Positions 1-11,266 of a stretch of DNA of 64,000 bases are shown piece by piece. Position numbers and translations under genes: made by a program. This stretch comes from Hyalangium gracile. Its GTDB lineage: Bacteria; Myxococcota; Myxococcia; Myxococcales; Myxococcaceae. Positions within the stretch are counted from its first letter, which is position 1, and the number at the start of each line of letters is the position of its first letter. The notes under the pieces were generated by a model. The model was not told the DNA's origin. It saw nothing but the letters and a program-made list of their open reading frames with translations, and made no database searches. The DNA lies in assembly GCF_020103725.1 (NCBI RefSeq), contig NZ_JAHXBG010000013.1, positions 62,001 through 126,000 of the forward strand. Direction: 5' to 3'.

Positions 1-2721
1 GCCCATGACGAGGTCTGGGAGCTCCTGGGGGAGCGCCCCATCCCGAGTCTCCTCGAGCTGCCGCTGATGACGGACGCGAACACCCAGGTCGTCATGAGGG
101 TGCTGTCCCTGCTCTTCGCTCCGGCCTACTTCTCGGACAACAACCTGCTCATCCTCCACCTGTGCCGGATGGCCTCGCTCACCATCCGTTACGGCAACAC
201 CGATGCCGCGGCGCACGGCTACGGCTGGTTTGGGGTCATCACCGGCTTCTTCTTCAAGAGGCCCCAGCAGGGCTATGCCTTCGGTGTGCTCGCGCGGCAG
301 CTCGTCGAGCGCTACGACCTGACGGCCTACCGCGCCAAGGCGCTCCTCAGCCTGGAGCTCGTCTGCTACTTCAACCGGCCCCTGGCCCAGGCGCAGGAGG
401 CCATCCTCGAGGCTTCTCGGTACGCCCAGCAGACGGGCGACTACCAGCTGGCGTGCTACTCCGGCCTGCACAGCGTCTGGAACCGCTTCGCGATGGGGCA
501 CTCCCTGGACGAGGTGTATGAAGAGTCGGTGGCGCGGCTCGACTTCATGAGCAAGGGCGGCTTCGCGGGGCTGCAGGACGTGCTCTTCCTCATCCAGCGC
601 TACGTGCAGCAGCTGCGCGGCCGCTCGCACTCGTTCGATACGATGAGCGGGGCTGACTTCGACGAGGCGAGCTTCGAGGCGGGGCTGACCCCGGCTCACA
701 TGCACCTGATGCAGGGGTGGTACTGGCTGAACAAGATGCAGTCGCGCTTCATGTGCGGGGCCTACGAGGAGGCGCGCGTCGCGAGCGACGAGATGGGCCG
801 CTTCCTGTGGTGCTTCATCAGCATCATCCAGATCCAGGACTACCACCTCTATCGCTCCTTGAGCCTGGCCGCCTCCTACGAGGCAGGAAGCCCGGAGCGG
901 CGGCAGCAGGACCTGAAGGAGCTCGAGCGGCACCACCAGCAGCTGGAGGAGTGGGCCGTGAACTGCCCGGAGACCTTCTCGTCGCCGGCGCAGCTGGTGC
1001 GCGCCGAGCGGGCCCGTCTGGGAGGCCGGCTGGAGGAGGCGATGAACGCGTACGAGGCCGCCATCCGGTCCGCCCGGCAGAACGGCTTCATCCAGAACGT
1101 GGGCCTCGCCAGCGAGCTGGCGGCCAACTTCTACCGCAAGCGCCAGGCGCCCATCATCGCGGATGCATACGCCCGCGAGGCCCGAGCCGCCTACGTGGCG
1201 TGGGGCGCCCAGGGCAAGGTCAAGCACCTGGACGCGCTGTGGCCGCACCTGGTGCCCTCGGTTGCCTCCACGAGCACGACGACCACCTCCACGGACTCGA
1301 TGCAGATCGACGCGATCACGGCGGTGAAGGCGCAGCAGGCCATCTCCGGCGAGATCGTCCTGGAGCGCCTGGTGTCCACCCTCATGCGCGTCGCACTGGA
1401 GAACGCCGGGGCGCAGCGAGGCGCGCTGCTGTTGCCGCGAGGAGGCAGACTCGCGGTCGTGGCCAGCGCGGAGGCCTCCTCCCACGAGGCCACTGCGCTC
1501 TCGGAGCAGGAGGCGGCCCAGGTGCTGCCCTGGACGCTGATCGCCTATGTGCAGCGCACCCATGAGCACGTGCTGATGGGCGACGCCTCCAGGCCCCACG
1601 GCTTTCCCGCCGATCCCTACCTGGAGCGCAGTGGTGTCCGGTCCGTGCTCTGTGTGCCGATGATGCGCCAGGAGCGGTGCGCGGGAGTGATGTACCTGGA
1701 GAACAGCCTGGTCTCGGGGGCGTTCACGCCCGCGCGGCTGTCGATGATGCAGCACCTGGCCTCGCAGGCGGCCATCTCCATCGAGAACGCGGAGCTGTAC
1801 GCGGAGGTTCGTCGGGCGGAGGAGGCCCTGCGCCGGGCCAACGATGAGCTGGAGCGGCGCGTGGAGGCTCGCACGCATGAGCTCAAGCAGGCGCAGGTCC
1901 AGTTGGTGGACACCGCCCGGGCGGCGGGCATGGCGGAGATCGCCTCCAACGTGCTGCACAACGTGGGCAACGTGCTCACCAGCGCCGTCATCAACCTGGA
2001 ACAGATGCGCAGGGCGGTGGGGTCCTCTCACGCGGGCAAGGTGACGCAGGTCTCCGCCCTGCTCGCGCAGCACCAGTCCGACCTGGCGGACTTCCTGAGC
2101 CACGACCCCAGGGGCAGCCGCTTGACCGAATACCTCACGGCCCTGGGAGAGGTGCTCACGCGCGAGCAGGCAGTGCTGCGCGAGGATCTGGAGGCGATGG
2201 CTTCACACATCGAGCACATCCGCTCCATCGTCCAGGTGCAGCAGACGTATGCCAAGACGTCGCTGATGCTGGACGAGTGTGACTTGTCGCAGCTCATTGA
2301 AGATGCGCTGCGGCTGCAGAACGTCTCGCTGCGGCGGCATGGTGTCATGGTGAAGCTGGAGCTGACGCCCGTGCCGCTGGTGCGAGTGGACAAGCACAAG
2401 GTGCTGCAGATCCTCATCAACCTCCTGAGCAACGCGAAGCAGGCCATGGACGCGCTGCCCCAGGAGCAGCGGCACCTGAAGGTGCGGCTGAGCGTGGAGG
2501 GGACGATGGCGCGGCTCCAGGTCATCGACAGCGGCATCGGGATCATCCCCGAGGTGCGCGCCAAGCTCTTCACGCACGGCTTCACCACGCGCAAGGATGG
2601 GCATGGCTTCGGACTGCACTCCAGCGCGCTGGCGGCAAAGCTGCTCGGAGGCAAGCTCCAGATCGACAGTGACGGGCCGGGCCGGGGTGCGACCGCCACG
2701 CTCGAACTGCCACTGCAATAG
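1..2721 (+). CDS. Hybrid sensor histidine kinase (AAA/TPR-like, GAF, HisKA-less, HATPase), 5' truncated
   Basis: The frame is open from the first base, so this is the 3' part of a longer gene; the first in-frame ATG (67) is internal. The visible 906 codons show an alpha-helical TPR-like region (to about residue 430), a GAF domain (about 445-605, with LCVPMMRQ and the MYLEN strand), a coiled coil (RRANDELERRVEARTHELKQAQ region) and a histidine-kinase core. The phospho-acceptor is probably the His of VLHNVGN. The ATPase part has the N box (INLLSNAKQAMD), G1 (DSGIGI) and G2 (GHGFGLHSS). This order matches the myxobacterial Ser/Thr kinase-AAA-GAF-histidine kinase hybrids, so the missing upstream part probably holds a protein-kinase domain and an ATPase; that is inference. 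A cytoplasmic signalling role is expected, with unknown ligand and partner regulator. Confidence 0.9.
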   Translation, partial: AHDEVWELLGERPIPSLLELPLMTDANTQVVMRVLSLLFAPAYFSDNNLLILHLCRMASLTIRYGNTDAAAHGYGWFGVITGFFFKRPQQGYAFGVLARQLVERYDLTAYRAKALLSLELVCYFNRPLAQAQEAILEASRYAQQTGDYQLACYSGLHSVWNRFAMGHSLDEVYEESVARLDFMSKGGFAGLQDVLFLIQRYVQQLRGRSHSFDTMSGADFDEASFEAGLTPAHMHLMQGWYWLNKMQSRFMCGAYEEARVASDEMGRFLWCFISIIQIQDYHLYRSLSLAASYEAGSPERRQQDLKELERHHQQLEEWAVNCPETFSSPAQLVRAERARLGGRLEEAMNAYEAAIRSARQNGFIQNVGLASELAANFYRKRQAPIIADAYAREARAAYVAWGAQGKVKHLDALWPHLVPSVASTSTTTTSTDSMQIDAITAVKAQQAISGEIVLERLVSTLMRVALENAGAQRGALLLPRGGRLAVVASAEASSHEATALSEQEAAQVLPWTLIAYVQRTHEHVLMGDASRPHGFPADPYLERSGVRSVLCVPMMRQERCAGVMYLENSLVSGAFTPARLSMMQHLASQAAISIENAELYAEVRRAEEALRRANDELERRVEARTHELKQAQVQLVDTARAAGMAEIASNVLHNVGNVLTSAVINLEQMRRAVGSSHAGKVTQVSALLAQHQSDLADFLSHDPRGSRLTEYLTALGEVLTREQAVLREDLEAMASHIEHIRSIVQVQQTYAKTSLMLDECDLSQLIEDALRLQNVSLRRHGVMVKLELTPVPLVRVDKHKVLQILINLLSNAKQAMDALPQEQRHLKVRLSVEGTMARLQVIDSGIGIIPEVRAKLFTHGFTTRKDGHGFGLHSSALAAKLLGGKLQIDSDGPGRGATATLELPLQ

Positions 2722-2778
2722 GTGCGCGAACGATCGAGACTCGCGATTTCCGCGCAGATCCGTGTATCCTCATTGTTC

Positions 2779-5102
<2,324 letters not shown>

Positions 5103-5106
<4 letters not shown>

Positions 5107-6506
5107 CCATGCTCAACCGACGAACGATTCTGAAGACGGCGGCCGGAATGGCGCTGTTCGGTCCCCTGCTGAGTGAGGCCGCGGCCCCGGCGGGACTGCC
5201 CCGGCGGCTGGTGATCGTGCTCGAGTGCAACGGCATCTACCCGGTCGCGTTCCTGAGCGCCAAGGCGCGCTCCTCGCTGGGCAGCGCGAGCATCGGCAAC
5301 GACATCATGTTCTCGCGGGTGTACCCGACCACCGCGCGCACGCTGACGGGCGACGCGGTCGGCTCGGCGCTCTGCCTCGATCCGTTGAAGGCCTCCTCGT
5401 CGAGGATCTCGCTCGAGAACCGCGCCGCGGTGCTGCTCGGCTTGTCGAGCAACATCACGGGCGGTGGCCACTCCTCTGGCACCGGCGCGCTGAGCTGCGC
5501 GGTGAACGGCGCGGCGGCGACGATCGACGCGGTGCTGGCCCCCAAGCTCAAGCGGACCGCGCCGTACGAGGCGATCCGGCTCGGCACCAGCTCCGCGGCC
5601 ACCCCCATCGTCTACGAGACCTGCAGCTTCGGCCCGAAGCGCCCGGCGCCCATCCTGGTCAACCCCGCGCTCGCCTACGATTCGATCTTCGGTTCAATCG
5701 CCAAGGGCGCCACGGCAGGCGCCGAGCGCAGCGCGCTGTTCGACTTCGCCCGCGCCGACGTGCAGGCGACCCTGGCGACGTTCAAGGGGAACTCGAACGA
5801 GCGGATCAAGCTCGAGCGCTACCTGGCGTCGCTGGAAGGGCTCCGCGCGCGAGAGACGCAGCTGGCGTCGATGGCGGCGTCGGTGCAGCCGCTGCTGCCG
5901 CCCGCGCCGGCCGACAACCCGCTGATCAAGAACGCCGGCTCGCCCCCGGACTCGCTGATGTGGCTGGAGGCGCAGTTCCAGATCGCCACCACCTGCCTGC
6001 TCGGCGGCCTCACCAACACGGTGGTGCTCGCGTCGGGCAGCTCTGGGTTCGACGTGCACTACGAGAGCATCATCCCGACGATCGGCCGGCACGACCTTCA
6101 GCACGGCATCGACAACCCCAGTAACTGGACGGCGATTGCGGCGGTGACCCGCAAGCATGTCGAGCTGATCGCGAAGCTCGCGCGCACCCTGGCTGCCACC
6201 CCGGAGGTGGGCGCCTCCGGGTCGATGCTGGATCACACCGCGATCGTCTTCATGTCCGACAACGGCGAGCAGCACCACTCGACCGCCGCCGAGTGGCCGA
6301 CGCTGGTGCTGGGCGGCAACGCGCTCGGGCTGCGCACCGATGGCCGGACGGTGATCTACCCGGAGATGGGGCAGGCCAATAACCGGCAGGTGTCGAACCT
6401 GTTCAACACCCTGGGACACGCCGCGGGCGACGCGGACTTCAACACCTTCGGCAACGAGGGTCCGACCCGAATCGCGCAGGGCCCGCTCAGCGAGCTGTAC
6501 GGCTAG
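5103..6506 (+). CDS. DUF1552 domain protein, Tat-exported
   Basis: 467 aa. The start ATG at 5103 overlaps the TGA of the upstream gene (ATGA), which implies translational coupling; a second ATG at 5109 is also possible. The N terminus NRRTILKTAAGMALFGPLL is a twin-arginine type signal followed by an AAA cleavage region. The rest fits DUF1552, a family distantly like DUF1501/sulfatase-fold proteins: an early LVIVLECNGIYP strand, a GGGHSSGTGALSC loop, a DLQHGIDN segment and a late FMSDNGEQHH motif where metal ligands would be expected. It pairs with the haem-motif lipoprotein just upstream, and the two probably work together at the cell envelope. No enzymatic activity is established for the family. 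Confidence 0.87.
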
Positions 6507-6527
6507 CCCTCCTCGGGCCTCACCCGA

Positions 6528-7442
6528 CTACGGCGGGGCCCAGGGCTTCCACTCCCCACTTCGGCGGACAAGGACCTGCTTCGAGACGGGGTGGTCTCCC
6601 TTGGCATAGGCATCCGCGGCCAGGGCACTGACCTTGCTCACGCCCGCTGCGTTCTGGGAGTCCGTCACGAAGAGGAGATCTCGCGCGGGGACCGCCGCGA
6701 CCACCTCGCCCTGGGTCTCCTTCTCGAGGTCGTCCCAGATCTCGTCCAGTAGCAACAGGCTTGCCTCGAAGTTGCCGCCGGTGTTGGGGAGGATCAGCAT
6801 CCAGGTGCCTTTACCGCCCTTCCTCTCGAATCCCGGGATGAACTGCCTGAGGTTCTCCAGGGCGGTGGCGCGGACCTGAGCCCGATCCAGGTCCAGCCTC
6901 CGCAGATCCTCGTCCATGACCGGAAGGAACTGCGTGGGCTTGTTGAATGCGTAGAGCACCCAGAGGTCTGCCGTGAGCGGGTAGGCGACCTGCTTGGATT
7001 TACCGGCCTTGATCAGCTGAACGGCGGCATCCACCTCGCCTCTCACCAGCGGCACGATCTCCCGTAGCTCACCGACGACCTGCCCGGCCATGGCCTTGCT
7101 CGCCTCACGGACCCCAAGCACCTGAGCCCATACGGCTTCGGCGCGCGCTGCCGGTGCTGCTCGCCAGGGATTCTCGAACCCTGCCACCAGGTCGACTCCC
7201 TGGGAGTTCATGGCCACCTGGAAGGGGCCGACGACCGAGACCGTGGCCTGGGGATCCAGGGTCTTGAGCGCCTCGGCGCAGAGATTCGTGAAGGCTCCTG
7301 GCTCCAGCTCAGGATCGCTCAGCTTCTCCGCGAGCCGCTCCGGCAGCTTCGAGCCGTCCGTCTTCGCATTCTTCTGGCAAGCGATCATCGTCGCCATCGC
7401 CCCGATCACCAGGAGCAGATAACCGTACTGGGAGCTTCTCAT
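6528..7442 (-). CDS. YtpQ/DUF1444-like lipoprotein
   Basis: 304 aa, convergent with the DUF1552 gene 21 bases away. The N terminus (MRSSQYGYLLLVIGAMATMIAC) is a lipoprotein signal with lipobox MIAC. The body resembles the DUF1444/YtpQ family: a long N-terminal alpha/beta part, LTADLWVLYAFNKP, a segment RATALENLRQFI, a GGNFEASLLLLDEIWDD strand-helix and VVAAVPARDLLFV. Function is unknown in this family. It ends with a Trp-Pro rich EWKPWAPP tail. It is monocistronic as far as can be seen. The assignment to DUF1444 is by remembered motif pattern, so moderate confidence; the lipoprotein call is firm. Confidence 0.7.
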   Translation of the reverse strand: MRSSQYGYLLLVIGAMATMIACQKNAKTDGSKLPERLAEKLSDPELEPGAFTNLCAEALKTLDPQATVSVVGPFQVAMNSQGVDLVAGFENPWRAAPAARAEAVWAQVLGVREASKAMAGQVVGELREIVPLVRGEVDAAVQLIKAGKSKQVAYPLTADLWVLYAFNKPTQFLPVMDEDLRRLDLDRAQVRATALENLRQFIPGFERKGGKGTWMLILPNTGGNFEASLLLLDEIWDDLEKETQGEVVAAVPARDLLFVTDSQNAAGVSKVSALAADAYAKGDHPVSKQVLVRRSGEWKPWAPP

Positions 7443-7675
7443 GCCGCAGGTGCTACCAGCGACGAGGCGGGCGTGTCCAGGCGCGGTGGATGGGGATGGA
7501 GGCCCACGTTCAGGTTGCCGCTGGCGTCCGCATCCATCTTCTTTTGCTCGTCGCAGCCTCTTGGGTGGCCGGTGAAGTGCCGTAGAAGGCCACGGTCGTC
7601 GGGAGCCAGGACGACGTATGAGGTAGGATGGCGCGGGAGGGGGAGAAGGGCCCTCTCTCCCTGCGAGGCAACCTC

Positions 7676-9052
7676 ATGGAGCATCAGCCACCACGGGTGG
7701 GGCATCTCTTCTGCTTGCCTCCGGGCACCCGGGTGCAGGACTGGCTGTTGCTGGGCTGCCACGGTCATGGTGGCTTCGGGGTGGTCTACCGAGCGGTTCG
7801 GTTCGGGTACGAGTCAGAGGGACCCGTCGCGCTCAAGATGGCCCTGGTGCCCTGGGAGCCGCGCTTCCAGCGGGAGGTGGGGCTGCTGTCGCTCGTGCGC
7901 CACCCGAGCATTCCGCGTCTGCTCGGCCACGGCTTCTGGCGGCATCCGTCCGATGCGTTCTTTCCGTTCGTGGTGATGGAGTGGGTGGAGGGCACGCCGC
8001 TGTACGAGTGGGCACGCGAGCATCCCCCGACGCAGCGGCGGCAGCTCCAGGTGCTGGCGCAGCTAGCGCGGGCGCTGGAGGCCACCCATGCCTGCCGTGC
8101 CGTGCACAGGGACGTCAAGGGCGACAACGTGCTGGTGCGGCGTTCAGACGGCCGGGCCATGCTCACGGACTTCGGCGCCGGGCACTACCCGTCCGCCGCG
8201 CGACTGACCTGGCAGCCGCTGCCACCGGGAACACCGCCCTACCGTTCCCCCGAGGCCTGGCTGTTCGAGCTTCGCTCCGGTCAGTCTCCAGGAATTCGCT
8301 ACCTGCCAGGGCCCGCGGACGACGTCTATGCGCTGGGCGTCACCGCCTACAGGCTCGTGACCGGGCAGTATCCCCCCGGCCCGGAGCTGCGGCAGGACGA
8401 GCAGGGCACATGGTACCCGGTGGAGGCCCCTCTGCCGGCGCCTGGGGAGCTCGGACCCCGGGTGGATTCCCAGCTCAGCGCGCTGATCCTGCGCATGCTC
8501 TCGGTGACTCCGGAGGCTCGAGGAACAGCGGGGGAACTCGCCCAGGAGCTCGAGGCTGCCGCGGAGCAAGGTCAGGCCATGCCGCCGCCGATTCAGCCGT
8601 GGAAGCAGCGGGGAAGGGTACGGGTGCTCGTAGGAGCACTGCTGGTTTTGTGGACCTTGCTGGCGGTACACGCGCCGCTCCCCAGCCCTTCCGCGAGGAA
8701 GCAGGACGCTTCGAATCCGGCATCTCCACGAGAGGGAGGTGCCGCCGGGGTGGGGGAGAGTGCATCGGAAGCCACGCAGCCATGGGGCCGGGAGTTCTCC
8801 AAGCCAGAGGCGCTCAGCCAGGACGCGCCTCCCAAGCCGTTGCCGGGGCAGCTCACGCCGGATGCCAAAGGCCAGTGCCCAGGGCGGACGCAGATCCCCA
8901 TCAACGGCGGCTGCTGGGTGGAGTTGAGCACGAAGGATGCTGAGGCGTGCGAGGAGAACGGCTACATCTTCTTCAGGGCTCGGTGCTACGCCCCCGCCTT
9001 GAAATCCCGCCGCAAGCCTCCACCGACCTCCGCGCCTTCGGACTTCCGATAG
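7676..9052 (+). CDS. Serine/threonine protein kinase with C-terminal membrane anchor
   Basis: 458 aa from ATG 7676; an in-frame ATG at 7628 with a GAGG upstream is the alternative and would add 16 residues. Kinase motifs are all present: glycine loop GHGGFGVVY, VALK lysine, catalytic loop HRDVKGDNVLV, DFG (TDFGAGHY) and a PEAW version of the APE motif after PPYRSP. The domain covers about residues 20-295. A single membrane helix follows (VRVLVGALLVLWTLLAVHAPL), then a Ser/Pro/Glu-rich stretch and a small four-cysteine tail (GQCPGRTQIPINGGCW, EACEENG, RARCYAP), probably extracytoplasmic. The tail is common in myxobacterial kinases of this type. Substrate unknown. Confidence 0.9.
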   Translation: MEHQPPRVGHLFCLPPGTRVQDWLLLGCHGHGGFGVVYRAVRFGYESEGPVALKMALVPWEPRFQREVGLLSLVRHPSIPRLLGHGFWRHPSDAFFPFVVMEWVEGTPLYEWAREHPPTQRRQLQVLAQLARALEATHACRAVHRDVKGDNVLVRRSDGRAMLTDFGAGHYPSAARLTWQPLPPGTPPYRSPEAWLFELRSGQSPGIRYLPGPADDVYALGVTAYRLVTGQYPPGPELRQDEQGTWYPVEAPLPAPGELGPRVDSQLSALILRMLSVTPEARGTAGELAQELEAAAEQGQAMPPPIQPWKQRGRVRVLVGALLVLWTLLAVHAPLPSPSARKQDASNPASPREGGAAGVGESASEATQPWGREFSKPEALSQDAPPKPLPGQLTPDAKGQCPGRTQIPINGGCWVELSTKDAEACEENGYIFFRARCYAPALKSRRKPPPTSAPSDFR

Positions 9053-9460
9053 GCGTTGCCCGCCGCAAGCGGCGGTAATCGGATCCACGCCGGCGGCACT
9101 GAACCCGTCCGGCTCTATGGGGGCTCGGGGCCAGCCAGCGCCCGGTTCTACCCGACCGTCGTCCTGCGCCTGAAGTGGTACAGGCAAGCGCCAAGCACTG
9201 CTCTATCTCTCTGTTGATTCAAATCGTGTCCCCAGAGAGACAGTTCATGCCCGCCGCCCCAGCCAGCCAAGAGAGTCAGGCCCCTGCCGTGTCCCTCCTG
9301 GGAAGGCGGCTGGTCTGGGCAGGCGTGTGTCTGCGCCGGCTCGGCGTGCGGCGCATGGGCTCCCCGTCAGCGTACCTCATCTCCCGCTCTGCTCCCGCCC
9401 GCTACGCTCAATAGGGAGTCTTCACCTTTTACCCCTCCGCCTCTCAACCCAGGAGTTTCA
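9053..9460. other. Intergenic region upstream of the pilin gene
   Basis: About 400 bases with no convincing gene. A small GC hairpin (GCCGCAAGCGGC, near 9062-9073) follows the kinase stop but has no T-run. An AGGAG ribosome binding site lies 8 bases before the pilin start at 9461. I see no clear sigma-70 or sigma-54 promoter. Confidence 0.5.
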
Positions 9461-9715
9461 ATGAAGGCCGTCTCGAAGAAGCAGGTGCGCAAGTCTCGTG
9501 GTCAAGGAATGACCGAGTACATCATCATCGTGTCCCTGATCGCGATCGCCTCCATCGGCGTGATCACGCTGTTTGGTGACAACATCCGCAAGCTGTTCGG
9601 CGCCTCGGCTGCGGCGCTCGCTGGTAACGCGAACGTGACCAACGAGGGCGCTGAGTCCAACGAGACGCTGAACAAGAAGACGATGAAGACTTTCGGCCAG
9701 AACAACTCCTACTAG
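9461..9715 (+). CDS. Type IVb (Flp/Tad-like) pilin
   Basis: 84 aa. A short basic leader (KAVSKKQVRKSRGQG) precedes MTEY, then a single long hydrophobic helix (IIIVSLIAIASIGVITLF). The G/M junction followed by Thr-Glu-Tyr places a Glu at +3 instead of the usual +5 of type IVa pilins, and fits the G-xxxxEY pattern of Flp-type prepilins cleaved by a TadV/PilD-type peptidase. The C-terminal 45 residues are Ala/Asn-rich and soluble. No tad secretion genes lie nearby, so assembly would depend on machinery elsewhere. An AGGAG site precedes the start, and a strong terminator follows, so it is probably a highly expressed single-gene transcript. Confidence 0.85.
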   Translation: MKAVSKKQVRKSRGQGMTEYIIIVSLIAIASIGVITLFGDNIRKLFGASAAALAGNANVTNEGAESNETLNKKTMKTFGQNNSY

Positions 9716-9740
9716 GTTTCGCGCTTCACCCACGAGGAAG

Positions 9741-9779
9741 GCGGCTCGGGCCCGAGAGGGAGCCCCCAGCCGCTTTTCT
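9741..9779 (+). terminator. Rho-independent terminator of the pilin gene
   Basis: GCGGCT at 9741-9746 pairs with AGCCGC at 9767-9772, with further GGG/CCC pairing inside, followed by TTTTCTT. It lies 26 bases after the pilin stop. Confidence 0.85.
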
Positions 9780-9780
9780 T

Positions 9781-10244
9781 CGTTCCTGCCCTCTGCGACC
9801 TACCGGTGCGCGCTGAGCCAGGCGTCGCTCTCCTTCACCCTGGGCCATTCACCAAGGATGGCTGAACCCTTGCGTCGTAGCCGCTCAGGATGCGAGTGCC
9901 ACGGCGGTGGGTGACGAGGGCAGACTTCAATCCGTCCGGGGAAGCAGGCCCGCACCGCCGGCCGTGGCACCGCCGGGACAACAGGGACAGCGACGAGGGG
10001 AAAGAGACAGTGCTGCCCTACGTGACAAGGGCCGGTCCATCATGGAAGCCGAGACAAAGGTGTCCACCGCCTGGGCAGTCCTGTTGCAGCAGGGGTGTCC
10101 CGTCTCCCTTTCCTGCACCCGGGAACCCTGCCGCGATCTTCACCCCGCTTGGGAGGAGCGCTTCCATATCATATCGGTCAACGCTCTACGTGCTATCAAT
10201 CCTGGCGTCAAACGGCCACGGAGCACAGCACGGCCGACCTGCGA
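9781..10244. other. Gene-poor spacer
   Basis: About 460 bases. Several short frames are open on both strands but none shows a ribosome binding site, a recognisable motif or the expected codon bias, so I call no gene. Composition moves from GC-rich to more balanced toward 10200, where the AT-richer island begins. Confidence 0.5.
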
Positions 10245-10718
10245 TCAGGGACTTGCCCGAGTGCCGCGAAAGATCAGCACATGATACTTCAACTGGGGGC
10301 AGGTACTGTAAATCCACCATTTCCCCTGCTCATAGTACACATTTGTTTCCTGATCATCGCTGGTCCTACAGGTGTCGTAATAGTCACCATCGGGATCGCC
10401 CGTAATGTCCTTCGTCACAAACAACAACGCATTGGGGTTGTTGTTTAGCAACGGATGGGACAGTGGCGTCACGTACTGCGAATACGTGCCTCCGTTCCCA
10501 TTGTCGCCTGTCCATATGACAACCCCCCCACCACTCACGACAATCCGATCAGACGCTGACGCCTCCGCTCGCAATGCGTCGAAGTTGGCATTGACCTCGG
10601 CAGATTTGATGGTTGTTTCTGGCATGAACACGTGCGGCAGCATCACGTCTCCCGCCCAGATAATGGTTGGAACCACCACCATGAGAACCGCAACTGCCCA
10701 AACCGGAATGCGAATCAT
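10245..10718 (-). CDS. Secreted protein, tandem paralogue 1 (DUF7452-like)
   Basis: 157 aa with a cleavable signal peptide (MIRIPVWAVAVLMVVVPTIIWA). A motif IKSAEVNANFDALR follows, common just after the signal in secreted and tail-fibre-like proteins. The C-terminal domain contains YVTPLSHPLLNNNPNAL, a Tyr-rich middle and a WWIYSTC strand ending in KYHVLIF. The HPLLNNNPNA pattern recalls DUF7452, a small beta domain of unknown function; this is tentative. It is a clear paralogue of the adjacent gene: both are 157 aa and start MIRIP. Base composition is lower in GC than the flanking genes, which suggests acquisition. Likely periplasmic or secreted. Confidence 0.72.
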   Translation of the reverse strand: MIRIPVWAVAVLMVVVPTIIWAGDVMLPHVFMPETTIKSAEVNANFDALRAEASASDRIVVSGGGVVIWTGDNGNGGTYSQYVTPLSHPLLNNNPNALLFVTKDITGDPDGDYYDTCRTSDDQETNVYYEQGKWWIYSTCPQLKYHVLIFRGTRASP

Positions 10719-10747
10719 CTTGCTCTCCTTTTGTATGACTTTGCGTG

Positions 10748-11221
10748 TTAGGGTTGAGGCGTCGAGCGAGGACCATTCAGAATGAGCACGCTATACTTAA
10801 GGTGCGGGCAGGTGTCGGAAATGTACCATCGCCCACCCTCGTAATAGGTACTCAGATCATTGTAATCATCGACCTTGCACCAAGGCTGGGAGGACTGGGC
10901 CCAGGTCTTGTATCGCCTGCCAGCAATGACGATGGCGTCGGGGTTGTTGTTGAGCAGTGGGTGCGACAGAGGTGTTACATATCGCGCCCAACTGCCTGCG
11001 GAGTCGGTCCATGACTCAATGACAACACCGCCGCCGTTTACGACCATCCCGTCAGTGCCAGCCACTCCCGATCGCAACGCCTCGAAATTGGCGTTGACTT
11101 CAGCGGCCTTGATCGTGGTGTCGGGCGCGAATACGTGCGGAATCACCAATTCGCTTGCCCACATGATGGTTGGAATCGCTACAATCAAAACTGCTGCTGC
11201 CCAAATCGGGATGCGGATCAT
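10748..11221 (-). CDS. Secreted protein, tandem paralogue 2 (DUF7452-like)
   Basis: 157 aa, 29 bases upstream of its paralogue in the same direction. The signal peptide is nearly the same (MIRIPIWAAAVLIVAIPTIMWA), then IKAAEVNANFEALR, GGGVVIE and the identical block YVTPLSHPLLNNNP. The loop after that block differs: this copy has WCKVDDYNDLSTYYEGGRWYIS with a Cys pair where the sister has a different Cys pair. The pair therefore arose by tandem duplication and has diverged mainly in one surface loop. Function unknown; secretion is well supported. Confidence 0.72.
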   Translation of the reverse strand: MIRIPIWAAAVLIVAIPTIMWASELVIPHVFAPDTTIKAAEVNANFEALRSGVAGTDGMVVNGGGVVIESWTDSAGSWARYVTPLSHPLLNNNPDAIVIAGRRYKTWAQSSQPWCKVDDYNDLSTYYEGGRWYISDTCPHLKYSVLILNGPRSTPQP

Positions 11222-11266
11222 AGGAAACTCGTGTGCGCAAGTGGCAAGTAATGACGACCCATCTAG

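Noticed and set aside
9890-10405. Possible 171-aa plus-strand gene in the spacer
   Set aside because: No ribosome binding site, no motif, and it overlaps the supported minus-strand secreted protein at its end.
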